Origin: Eleginops maclovinus
Lineage: Eukaryota; Chordata; Actinopteri; Perciformes; Eleginopidae
Reading direction: 5' to 3'
NCBI RefSeq assembly: GCF_036324505.1
Contig: NC_086366.1
Coordinates: forward strand, 5,361,927-5,425,926
Length of the DNA: 64,000 nucleotides
The translations under genes were made by a program, and so were the position numbers. Within the stretch, counting starts at the first letter, position 1. Every line of letters starts with the position of its first letter. This document shows, in pieces, positions 16,181 to 27,042 of the stretch. Below the pieces are notes generated by a model. It made no database searches and was not told the origin of the DNA. It was given only the letters and a program-made list of their open reading frames with translations.

Positions 16181-16858
16181 GTATTGCCAAATGTGTTGCT
16201 CTCATGCCTTATTTTTATTAAACTCCCTTCGTTAAACTTTAGCAATTTTAGAAACATTAATGACATGCTTTCTTTTAAGCCAAATGTACTTTATTTGGGT
16301 AAAATAATCCCAAATTGGTCAGCTGACTTGTTATTTTCTTGCATATTAAAAGTGTTAAAACCAAAAAAACTGTTTATTCAAAAACGTATTTCTTTGGCAA
16401 GTTTAAAAAAGCTGGTTATACTATGCAAAGTAATTGCACTTTTACTTTAATCGCCACAAAATAAGACAATGTCAAAGGACCCTAGAGCAGGAGAAGATAA
16501 ATAGTTGTGTGAGTCATATTTTATATAATACGACATGTCACGATTCGACCCCCATGCTGTAATCTTTGACCCTTAACACTTCAACTGTTGAACTCGTGGC
16601 CCTCAGATCTGGGCCATGTCACTTTTGTTTGCCTCTCTCTTCCATATCTCAATATGAGTCATGCCGATGTGACAAACCTGCAGTGACACACACACACACA
16701 CACACACACTAAGACGATGAGTAAAAAAAAGAAAACACCAGCGGAGAGGAAACATGCTTCACACACACACAGCAAGACATCATGTTAAAAGCCATCTGTT
16801 ACAGCCAGCAGGATGCAGGAGGCACCTCTGTGTTTCAAAGGCTTTCCATCTTTTCACA

Positions 16859-16860
<2 letters not shown>
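16181..16860. other. unique AT-rich sequence, no gene seen
   Basis: An 88-codon plus frame (16184-16450) is AT-rich, Leu/Lys/Ile-heavy and has no recognisable domain. A (CA)11 run sits at 16687-16708. Confidence 0.4.
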
Positions 16861-16953
<93 letters not shown>

Positions 16954-16954
16954 C

Positions 16955-16996
<42 letters not shown>
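16861..16996. repeat. (GT)n microsatellite
   Basis: About 68 units with a GTGC block at 16948-16959. Confidence 0.99.
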
Positions 16997-16997
<1 letters not shown>

Positions 16998-18865
16998 TCA
17001 TCTCGCCGTACATGCACAGGAATTAATGGTTTCAGGCTATTTTTGGACCTTGCCCGAACCACATTTTCCCTTCTAATCTCTCTCCAATTCTGACTGTGCT
17101 CATAGGCATTTCCTGCAGTGACATATTACCACCTCAGAGTGGGGCGGGATTGAAAATAGGAGAGGAAGAAGACCTTTGCCAGAATTGGAGGAAGAAATAT
17201 AAATGATGAAAGGAATGGAGGACAGCTGGGGGATTTCAAGTGTTATCTTTTATGTGATTTTAAAGTTGATTCATGTTTAAGTGTGTATCAAAATGTGTCT
17301 TTAAAACAGATATGGTGATTATTGCAGGCAATTTTAGTATCCATATGGGTCTAGATAATGATAGCCTTGGGTTTATCTCTTTATTAGATTGATTTTAAAT
17401 CCCTGCTTAATGGGGTTTGATTTGACATTGTTAATCACTCCGGATGTGAGTACCTGCTAGATTCCCCGCCGTGCGTTTGTTACAAAGCTGAAAAATAGAG
17501 TGAAGTTGGATTTTTTGAGAAGTTAAAATATTTGAAGTTGTGTTACTCTCTTAAAAGTCTACTCGAACACATTTGCATTTACTATGCACAAAATAAACCT
17601 TGGATTTTCCGTTAGATAACCATGAAAGAGCCCATTCCTGTTAGTTTTTTTTTAGTTTTTTGCATTAATTATTCATTTTGGTACAATGTTTTCACAGATT
17701 TGATATTTTATAAAGGATATAAATGTACCAGATTTGTTCCGCACATGTGCGAACAGTTACCCCAACTACTTCTCCATGACTGAAGGTGCGATTTATGGCA
17801 GTTTTCCAGGATTTGAATAAAAGCATTTGATTAAATTTGTATTTCTTAAACCCCTGTTGTATATGATATATGGATATGATCGTGGATGAAATGTACCTTT
17901 TCTCGATGTTGTTGTTGAAACTCTTGTTTAATAATTGAACAATGGCGGCGCGCACAGTCGCAGCAGCTCTTCGCTCCCCTGTTATGTGTGATTGCACCAT
18001 CAGGAATGAATGGAATTCTGCTGTACTCGTATAGTGACAATAAAAGGAATCTCTAAAGCTTGAAACAAAACATTCTCTATGATATCGGCACTTTTTCAAT
18101 CCCGTAAAACGATGGTGGTGACAGGAAGTAGCTGTATTTGTGCACACGATATGGATCTGGCAGGGCCAATTCCAGCTCCTTCAGTACTTCACTTTCTTTC
18201 TAAAATATTGCTCCTTGTTTTTCTACCATGGTGTACTTTTTTGTTCATATTCATATGAATGTGAGCTTTACATTTTATTTAATATGTTAGTCTGATCTTT
18301 TTTCCTTTTGCCTTTTATCCGTACTTTGACTAATTGTTTTGAAGTACAATTACTGCTTTGAGAAATCATCCGAAACTATAACACATTCAATATGCCCTTC
18401 ACTTGACTCTGGACAAGAGCCACAATCCATAGTATGCGCAGGATTTCATGTTGTAATCCTTTGTGCAATCATTAGAGGACGTTTGCACACAGCTCAGACG
18501 CCCAAGGAATAAAATGGTGTACTCACTACAGAGGACGAAAATAAATCCACAGGACCTCCAGCAAGGCGGCACCAGTCACCAGACACCTTATCTGAATGCC
18601 ACAGTTAGGAGTGTGAGTCACACACTTGAGCTCTTGCATGCCAGGGTTATCAAGTTGCCCTCCACCTTCCCAGATGTTTAGTTGAATTAGACCCCCGATG
18701 ACTCCAGAAGCATCAGCAGTGATTTCTTCCATCCCAGACCCACGCTTAGATTTAAAGGACAGAAGCTGCTGAGGGTATTTCAGGAGGATGAAATAAGATT
18801 CATCTTAATTTCACTCAGACTTGGTCACTCATCAACAGTATTGTGTGTCAAAGACTTCTAATTAT
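16997..18865. other. unique sequence, no gene; small repeat scrap at 18000-18065
   Basis: At 18000-18065 the minus strand reads TTTTATTGTCACTATACGAG then AGCAGAATTCCATTC, resembling the TTTATTGTCA...AGCGAAATTCCATT tail of common fish retroelements. The 151-codon minus frame at 17692-18147 runs through this scrap and is not supported as a gene. Confidence 0.4.
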
Positions 18866-19271
18866 TTTATTTGTATTTTGCGTCTCTACTGGGACATGTC
18901 TCCATGCTTTAATGTCTCATACTGCCTGTGCTGCAGCACCTCTTTTCACCCTCTGTCTGAAACCAGAGCCCAGTCTGCTCCGATTGGTCAGCAGGTCAGC
19001 TCTTTGGTGATTGGTCGACTGCTTACAGCATGTCCCGCCCCTACGCCTATAACGTACAATGTGTTGGAGCACTAGCCAAGTGTTCCATAGTGATGTCACT
19101 GTGTTCCTAAAGTAAACAAAGCAGTCCAATGGAGGTGTTTCATGCAGGGGGGGAGTGTGTGGGAGCGAAACTCTCCATGGAACGAACTTTGGGATTTTAG
19201 CCTTTGCAGACCATTTACATGCACACAAATCTATATAACGCACTGCAGGAAAAAGCAGAATATGGCCTCTT
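18866..19271 (+). mobile_element. TTAA-MITE copy 5
   Basis: Left terminus lost; the family begins at TTTGTATTTTGCGTCTCTAC. The core has lost the AAAGCTCTTTATTTT block. It keeps GATTGG boxes, CCCGCCCC, AAAGTAAACAAAG and the right end GAATATGGCCTCT. The flanking TTAA has mutated to TTGA. Confidence 0.85.
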
Positions 19272-20229
19272 TGAGAATGTTGAAAAGAAACTAGAAGCAG
19301 AAATATACCTGGGAGAGGAATATTAAAGGGGAGGAAGAGAGAATATGGATACTCAGGACGGACAAGGATACATGCAAGAAGACACTTTTTCCAATGTTCC
19401 CGCATGCACATTAATCGAGTCATTTCCATGACATGAATGGCTTCCTATGACAGATGACATGAGCGAGATGCATCGTGATGTGCCCTCAGAGTCAATTGCG
19501 TCTCTGTCTTGTGAAATCCGCCATTGGCGAAATCCATTTTAAATTGATAAATCGTGATGTATTCACATTCCCATACATTCCAGTATCTCAGGGATCCATA
19601 AATATCCAGTCTCAGGTGTCACCACTCCGTTCAGCTTGAGTTTGGCTCAGCGGAATCCTCCCCCCCCCCCCCAATCCATCCCTGTTCTACATTCAGGAAT
19701 AGCACTGTGACTGCTATTATCCCCAAGAGACCAGTGGAACCTATCAACACACATCAGAGTTAAAATGCTTCAAGTGTCCAAACTGTTTAACATCGAGGCA
19801 GGGCGTCGGTAAGCCATGCCAACGGAGTCTCTCGGTCAGAGCCAGAATGGCGGAGATGAGAAATGGTGCCTGACTGCAGTTTCACTAAATGATTGAATTT
19901 TGAAGGCAGAGTGGTGACACTGTGGAGAGCGATGGCGCCGGCACAGCATCAGTCTCAGCGCAAGAGGCGGAGCGGACATTTGGTAAACAGATCGAGTGGG
20001 GTGAGGATTGGGGGGGAAATATAGTGTTATATTTGAGCAATAACTGTGCAATATATACTTCCACCTTTAATACTTTCAACTGGCTGCTATACTTTCAACT
20101 GTTACTGGTACTGGATGTGTATTTTGTAAATTGTGTAATTTCTACTTTTATCTTTAGTATTTGTATGCGTGCGTCTTCAGTAGTACTAAGCTATCTTTGG
20201 CTCTTTAAGAGATGTGATCTGATCATTTG
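19272..20229. other. unique sequence, no gene seen
   Basis: Includes a C12 homopolymer at about 19661-19672. No coding signal. Confidence 0.4.
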
Positions 20230-20632
20230 TTATGTGTCATTGTTTTTTAGTGTGGTGGTGTCCTTTGATGCATGCTCTCTCCCCCCTCCCTTCTCTGTTT
20301 CTCCCTCTATGCAGGGCTTGTGTATGGCAGGGGACGTGGCTGGAATTCTCCTGTCTGCAGACGAGGCACACCTGTTCCCAATCACCCAATCAACCTGCTA
20401 CATAAAAGCCCAGTCCTCACTCCACTTACAGACGATTCGATGTAGTTGGATGATTCAGAGTTCTTGTCTGAACTCCTGAACTCCAGCTTTTGCCTTTCCT
20501 TGGACAACTCTCTGCTAACCAGCTAGCTTCCTAGCCATCACTGCCTACATTTTTATTTGCATTTTTCACCTTGAAAACTTTACCTGAATCAGTCTCTGCT
20601 TTGGCGTCCTTTAAATAACAGAGTGTCACATG
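20230..20632 (+). mobile_element. solo-LTR-like block (Ty3/Gypsy type)
   Basis: Reads as a promoter-bearing repeat: GGCACACCTGTTCCCAATCA, then a TATA-like CATAAAAGCCCAGTCC, then a pyrimidine-rich leader and an end at GAGTGTCACA. This order resembles fish Gypsy LTRs. No gag-pol sequence follows. The left edge and a target duplication were not found, so solo-LTR status is inferred. Confidence 0.5.
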
Positions 20633-21282
20633 GTACTTTGTGTAACTGTATGTTTTATATTCTGATTTACCTCATTTGTTACTACTCCAAAACAGACAGT
20701 CAGAAGAGGAGAAAGGTGGAGACAGGAGATATACGGTAGAAAGGAAGAGAATATAAACAGGAAAGAAGTGATAAGGGAATAGATTGAAGCCACATGGGGA
20801 GAAACTAAATATTAAAAAAAAGTTTAATAAAAAAAATGGATGAAGAGGAGGTCAACAGACGAAGAAAATGAAGTGAGGAAATTGGTTTGGAGGAAAGAAG
20901 GAGAAAGGGCACGGCAAAACGGGCATAACATTTGTCACAATCTCAGCGGTTACAAGCTCCCTGTATGAATGTGTCTGTGGCCCGGGGTGGGGGGGACAGG
21001 GAGTAGAAACAAGCAGCAGAGCTTGTCCTTAAAGCTGTAGTTGAGGCAAATGTTATATTGATACAGTCGAGCCATCTCGGGTCAGCTGAACTCACTCCAG
21101 GAAAGAGGAAGCAGAAAGAAGGTTCAACAATAGTAAAACTTCTGTTACTTTTAAATGTTAAGGGGAAGTGTGTTATTATAGGTTGTAATATAAATGTTGT
21201 TTCTCTCAAATAAGACATCTAAGATCTCTTGCGTACATAGCAGATTGCATATTTACACATATATGCATCCATATGACTCTTG
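20633..21282. other. unique, partly purine-rich sequence, no gene seen
   Basis: 20695-20920 is strongly purine-rich on the plus strand. No coding signal. Confidence 0.4.
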
Positions 21283-21490
21283 AACATGATAGGCTAAGGG
21301 GCGGGACATCTCTAAGTGCACTAATCACAAAAGAGCCGGCCTGGTTTCAGAGAGAGGGTGAAAAGAGGTGGTGCAGCACAGGCAGTATGAGAAACATAAA
21401 GAGCTTTTTGAACAGTAAAGCATGGATACATGTCCCAGTAGAGACACAATACAAATATGAAGCTGAAAATGAGCAGAATAGGGCTCCTTT
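21283..21490 (-). mobile_element. TTAA-MITE copy 6, half-length
   Basis: Contains the GGGGCGGGAC GC box, AATCACAA, the core and the terminus GAATAGGGCTCCT. The other half is missing from the GATAGGCTAAGG point. A deletion also removed the paired CCAAT segment. Confidence 0.85.
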
Positions 21491-22776
21491 CAGCAGACAT
21501 ACGTTGTAACTGAGCAAACTCCATCTTGTGATTTAAACTGTTTGATATGTTTGAAAGCTCAAGATCAAGTGTACATATATAATATGGTCTGTTCGTTCAA
21601 CTGTAAAATAAATGTGAAGCAGTTAACCAATGTGTTATTTTGGAGGGAACACTGCATTTACTCCTCCTTTCCAGCAGACATTGTTTCCCCCTGCTCTGCA
21701 TCACTTGTTTTTTTCATTTGCTGCTCTGATTCCTCCCTCCTTGTATTGTTTTCCCCTTTAGCCCCACCTCTCAGCACTGTACAACAACCTGACATCGCTT
21801 ATACACGTTCATCCGAGCAAAGAAAATCCCATTGCCTCCTCAAGCGTTTGTCCCACAGCTCTCCCGTAGTGTAGATAGCAGCGAAACACAGATAGCAGCA
21901 ATCTGTGGAAAGCCTTGGGTTCCCCCCCCACCCCCCCTTCACCTCTCTAATCCACAATCTGTCAATAATGGTGTGATGTCTGACAAGATGTGGTGGAGGG
22001 GAAATAGGAAACCCATTGAAATGTTACAAAGGTTTGATGTGTGGTGTCAGGTACTCCCCTCCTTAAACATGACACCCTCTTCAAGCTGTGCGGGGAAATG
22101 CAATCTCTTATCTTGTCAGTCTTATTGCGGGAGGGTGGGAACGTAGGAAGGGGTGGGGGGGGGGCTGACAGAGAACAGAAAAGGAGACAGTTTAAATCGA
22201 AGAAAAAGGTGTAGGAAGGAGAAAGATGGGAAAGGATGGTGAGATGGAGTAGAGAAAGATGGAGGACAAGTTTTTTCGTGTAAATCTGTCGGTAATCCCT
22301 TTCTGCACAGTTCAGGAAGGAGGAACATACAAAATAGAAGCACCGGAGGAGGTGCAGGTTTAAAAGAGGGGAGGTGAAAGCATTGAATGACGGATGATAT
22401 GGACTGAGACGGGGAGGGATGGAGGAAGAGAAAGCGAGCGCTCGATACACTCAGATGTTTCTCTATGGCCATCTTGTAGCCGGAGCGCCTCATCACAGGC
22501 GAGACCGAGCCTGCATCGTGTACGAAAAAGATAACGCAGCAAATTTAATCCCAAACTGTACATTCAGTATACAAAAAATGGGGCCTGGCTGCCGCTCAGG
22601 GTCTACATCCAAAATGGGAAACGGGCAGGAAAAGCAATATGTTTTAATGAGGCCGGGTACCACAGAGAGAGAGACTACATTTCTCAGGGTTCCAAGCTGA
22701 AAATATATATATGAATCCCTGCTAACAGCCCTCATCTGACACTGGAATTACATGAAGGTCTGGAAATTAACATGCT

Positions 22777-22782
<6 letters not shown>
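21491..22782. other. unique sequence, no gene seen
   Basis: Purine-rich at 22130-22450. 22490-22720 is repeat-free and higher in GC, but I see no splice-bounded frame or known domain. Confidence 0.4.

Positions 22783-22830
<48 letters not shown>
22783..22830. repeat. (AC)n microsatellite
   Basis: About 24 units. Confidence 0.99.
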
Positions 22831-22832
<2 letters not shown>

Positions 22833-23069
22833 CCTGGTAGCTCCATGGGAAGCTGAGTCGACTGCAGCGCGAGCATAAAGCCCTTGGCAGGCGGCTCCGA
22901 GTGATGTAGGGCCTTGTAATGAATTTGATTTCATCCTGCCATTTCAGGCAATAAACATACAGGTTTAAGATGCATGGGGTCGTAAATTTTAACCGAGGCA
23001 CTCTATTCAGCTGTGTGTGTGTGAATATTGGTTGGTGAGTGGTGTGACATGTTCACGGTTTGCGCAAGG

Positions 23070-23191
<122 letters not shown>

Positions 23192-23349
23192 CTAAGTAAA
23201 GCCGTCTTGCTGCACCACATGACCTTTAAGGATACACACAGTTCACTGTATAGAAGAATGCAATAAATGAGATATTGCTAACATTGGAATCCAAACACAC
23301 TACGTACCGTTTCTTGAAAATGGAGCCACATTGGGGGAACAGATTTATT

Positions 23350-23725
23350 TTAGGGCCCTATTGTGCTTTTGTTTTTGGTTTTCCCTTTCCTGTAGTGCGT
23401 TATATAGGTTTGTGTGCATCTAAATGGTCTGCAAAGTCTTAAATCCCTGTGTACGTCTCCATTGGACTACTTAGTTTACTTCCGGAACATAGTGGCATCA
23501 CTATTTGACACTCTCCTTTCTATTGACTCTTGCTCCAACACGTGCTAAGGGGCGGGACATCTCTAATTGGTTGACGAATGAGAGCAGACTGGTCTCTGAT
23601 TTCAGACAGAGGGTGAAAAGACGTGCTGCAACACAGGCAGTATGAGAAACATAAAGAGCTTTTTGAACATTAAAGCATGGAGACATGTCCCAGTAGAGAC
23701 ACAGAATACAAATATGAACCTTTTT
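23350..23725 (-). mobile_element. TTAA-MITE copy 7, nearly full length
   Basis: Begins TAGGGCCCTATTGTGC and keeps GCGTTATATAGG, GTTTACTTCCGGAAC (an ETS:forkhead-like composite), the GC box and the core. It ends near GAACCTTTTTAA, where the last 20-odd bp of the other terminus are deleted. Confidence 0.9.
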
Positions 23726-24992
23726 AAATAAACAAGATTTGCTCACATGATGTGCCCTCGTGCACATAGCGTTAATGTGGTCAGTAAGAGTCAGTGTCAG
23801 TGGGGGTCCCGGGCTTTGTTAACGAGACCAGCAGCTGGTGGAAAGTCAAAATGAGAACAAAAAAGACAATGTAATGGAGAGGAGGGGTAGTGTGTGAAGA
23901 AAAAAGTGGATTTATATTCGAGATTTAAAGGTGAGGAACGAGGTGTGTGTACAGACTATGTGTGCGATGAGGTCCTTAACATATAACACTCCAGTCACCA
24001 AGGCCAACATGTCTCATCTATTGTGAAAGCAGCTGAGCTATTCTTGGTACACATGCAGTTGACAGGAAGATTTCCCAATCAAATTCAAGCAGTTTTGTCG
24101 AATTTAAAGAAAGTTTTTTTTTTTTTGTTCTGCTCGTTTTATAACATGGTCAGAAATCCAGCATCCATAAATAATTCACATGCAGCAGTTTGCACTAAGC
24201 CACACTGTGATGACTCCGATTCAAAAGGATTGCATATTAGTCTCACTGCACTGCACACATTCCTTTCTATTATCGTCAATAACCATAAAACAAAAGCCCA
24301 GACTAAACTGCTGCTGATACTCCGTCTGGTTTCACTTTTCACTGCATTTTAAATCACTTAGAAGACCTTTTATCGTCAGTATTGAATCAAAAGCCCATTA
24401 TTCAGTATTATATCTGCTCCTGTTTAGGATGAGTGTAAACATTAGTAACAGACTCAACAAAACTAGAGGGGTCTGTTGAAATGAAAACAGAACACGATGC
24501 TGTTGCAGGTTAGAGGATCAATTGGGGAAAACCAGAAATAATCTGTTTCGACACACAGATTAATATCCAAATGATGCAGTTGCCTTATAATGGCTGATTT
24601 CTATTTTTACAACAAGGTACTGGTGGTACACAGATTTAGATTTAGAGAGAGTGCATGCATATATATCTAATCCACATCTAACCTGCACTCACTTATTGTA
24701 CAGCTGAAGTTCAGTTTATTACATGATTAGGATGTATTTCTTCAATCGATGTAAGATGCTTTTTTTGGTTTACAAAATCAGGTGTCCAACTACTTCATAA
24801 ATTAAGATAATTAAAATGACGAACAATGAAAACTGCCTCAATTAAAACCAAACAGATAAATCAGGCAGTACGTCTACCTATAATATATCTACCGTTTCAT
24901 TTCAAAATCTATTGTATCATTGTAATTCTGCTATTGATTTAAGTGTTTTAATTGTAACCGTCATCTGATTCTTTGTGCATGTCACTTTAAGG
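23726..24992. other. unique sequence, no gene seen
   Basis: AT-rich. The 109-codon plus frame at 24023-24352 crosses a T-run and has no recognisable motif. Confidence 0.4.
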
Positions 24993-25862
24993 AAGGGGTG
25001 TCCAAACTACGGCCCAGGAACCAACTGCGGCCCTTTGTCCATTTTGAACTGGCCCTCAGCAGATTCTAAAGGTATAATGGAATACGGCCCCTGCCTGACA
25101 CTTGTTCTTGTCTTATTTTATACCTATTATGTCCAGCAGTGGCTCAGTCAGTAGGGGCTTGGACTGGGAATCGTAGGGTCGCCGGTTCAAGTCCCCGAAC
25201 ACACATGAAAAAATATGGAAAGTGGACTGCTACTTGGAGAGGTCCCAGTTCACCTCCTAGGCTCTGCTGTGGTGCCCTTGAGCAAGGCACCGGACACCTC
25301 CAATCCCCCCCTCCCCATTGCTCCCCGGGCGTTACACAATAGCTGCCCACTGCTCCTAGTACTAGGATGGGTTAAATGCAGAGGACCAATTTCACTGTGT
25401 GTGCTCTGCTGTGTGCATGTATGTGACTAATAAAGAGGGTTTCATCCTCCCATTCTATCTATCTATTAAATATATATTTGTGACATATATTACACAGTGG
25501 TATTCATGTGTAAATAAGCCCACGTTTTCAATTAAAGTTCTACAAATCTTAGTTGATCCAAAAAAAATGTTTGAAATAGACCCTTCATGTTTCCCCTTAT
25601 TATGAGTAATCTGAGGATTGTGTTTAAGGGATGAGCTGCCAACCCTTATTGTAACAAAATAAATGAAACCCTACAGAGAGCTGTGATGCAGGCTGGGTTT
25701 TTTTTACAGCATATTCAAACATCAAGCATCATCTACCTACATTCGATTGATTCTGCTAACTTATAACTTATGAGGCAATACATGTCACCTCTAGTGAGGG
25801 GTCCATCACTGTGTATGTTTTTCTGAATGTGGCACTCAGTGAATAAAGTTTGGATACCCCTG
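24993..25862 (+). mobile_element. hAT-family element interrupted by a SINE
   Basis: Left end (A)AGGGGTGTCCAAACT and the reverse complement of the right end, CAGGGGTATCCAAACT, form 16-bp terminal inverted repeats of hAT type. The flanks give a 7/8 match to an 8-bp duplication: CTTTAAGG at 24985-24992 and CTTTTAGG at 25863-25870. No transposase frame remains. A tRNA-headed SINE sits inside at about 25134-25450, so the hAT element is the older insertion. Without it the hAT is about 550 bp, a typical non-autonomous size. Confidence 0.8.
25134..25450 (+). mobile_element. tRNA-derived SINE
   Basis: The head contains an A box (TGGCTCAGTCAGTAGGGG, 25140-25157) and an exact B box (GGTTCAAGTCC, 25184-25194). 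The body contains CCCTTGAGCAAGGCACC and ATGGGTTAAATGCAGAGGAC, hallmarks of abundant fish SINEs. RNA polymerase III would read the plus strand. The tail near GACTAATAAAGAGGG is not cleanly bounded and no clear target duplication is seen. It is not a functional tRNA gene. Confidence 0.8.
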
Positions 25863-25870
25863 CTTTTAGG

Positions 25871-26762
25871 GAATGCAGTTACCTTATCTGTATCCTAATT
25901 ATGTTATCTCATTACATGTCATTTGTTACTCCCTCAAGCTTAAATATGCACATTCCCAAATTCCCCAAAACACATTCCAAATAAAAGATCAGCCAGAGCG
26001 AGCTAAACCGAAAAAGGAACTGTACGTTTCTTTTCAAACGCTGCACGCTGCTGTGCTGTAATGGCCACAATTGGGCAAAAGGTTGTTTCATTTGGAGTCA
26101 AAGTGGCTGTAATGAAGGCTGGATGACACTGGGGAAGGGCACAATGGCTGTGAGATTGCTAATTAATGTCGCTGATGTTTGAAACATGAATTGGATCTTT
26201 CTGAGCCGGGCAATAGATATAATTAAGTTCATTCACCGCTACACACACTCTGTCTTTTCTTTTGCATGCTTTTGTTTTGTGCACTCTGTGTAATCTCTTC
26301 TCACCTTCAGTATCTCCACACTGTTACACACATATTACACTCTGTCCCTCTCTTGTTAGGGAATTTAATATTCAAGTCATTTTTCTCTAGCTAGGTCAGC
26401 CTGTGCCTTTTTGTCTTATTGTCTATCAGTCTGCAAACGATAAGTCTAACTATCTCCCCGTCTGTCTCTCTGACAGTCTGTCTGACTGTCTGTCCCCCTT
26501 CAGAAAAATAAAAGCTGAGCCTGTTTGACACCTACCAGATTACCTGAGCAGACGTGGTTCTCTCACCTTTGTTCTCCGCAGCGTCGACTCCACACATTAG
26601 CATTCCAAAGGAAGTGGAGGAAGCCCTCTGATTGGTGAGCCGGGGTTCTTGCGTAAACCAATTGAATGGCGGACGGAAATTAATCATGCCTGGCTGCAAC
26701 ACGATTCAATTTGGAGAGCAATTGTGGTCAGGAGGTGCTGTCCACTTTATTGCGCATGCATT

Positions 26763-26764
<2 letters not shown>
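25871..26764. other. unique sequence, candidate conserved noncoding DNA
   Basis: No gene seen. 26050-26240 (GGCTGTAATGAAGGC, TGCTAATTAATGTCGCTGATG) and 26580-26755 (GGAAATTAATCATGCCTGG, AATTTGGAGAGCAATTG) are repeat-free with TAAT cores and look like regulatory conserved elements. This is an impression from composition only. Confidence 0.25.

Positions 26765-26807
<43 letters not shown>
26765..26807. repeat. (GT)n microsatellite
   Basis: About 21 GT units. Confidence 0.98.
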
Positions 26808-26808
<1 letters not shown>

Positions 26809-26954
26809 AGGTGGAGGGGTAGGGAACAACTAAAAAGTATTTCTTCTTTTAGGAGGAATCGCTGTGTTAGGGAAATTAAAAAACTTTCACCGGTTTAACT
26901 TTGTTGTTGACAAATAAAAACCATGACACAGCACTTTACATAACCAGTCACAAG

Positions 26955-27042
26955 CGAGTTTATTTATACGGCCATTTCAACAAAGGACAATTCAAAGTGC
27001 TTTACAAAAAATCAAAAACACTAGGAGCGTTTAGATAGGCAG
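26955..27042 (+). mobile_element. dispersed-repeat fragment flanking the 34-bp satellite
   Basis: TTTATTTATACGGCCATTT followed by TTCAAAGTGCTTTACAAAAA matches the TTTATATAGCGCTTT...CAAAGCGCTTTAC theme also seen at about 10.46 kb. The tandem array begins directly at its right edge. Confidence 0.45.

Noticed and set aside
17692..18147. 151-codon minus-strand frame
   Set aside because: Crosses a retroelement tail scrap (TTTTATTGTCACTATACGAG) and has no recognisable domain.
18917..19429. 170-codon minus-strand frame
   Set aside because: Runs mainly through the antisense of TTAA-MITE copy 5; sister copies do not keep the frame.
25140..25194. tRNA-like sequence with A and B boxes
   Set aside because: No cloverleaf or acceptor stem can be drawn; it continues into a SINE body.
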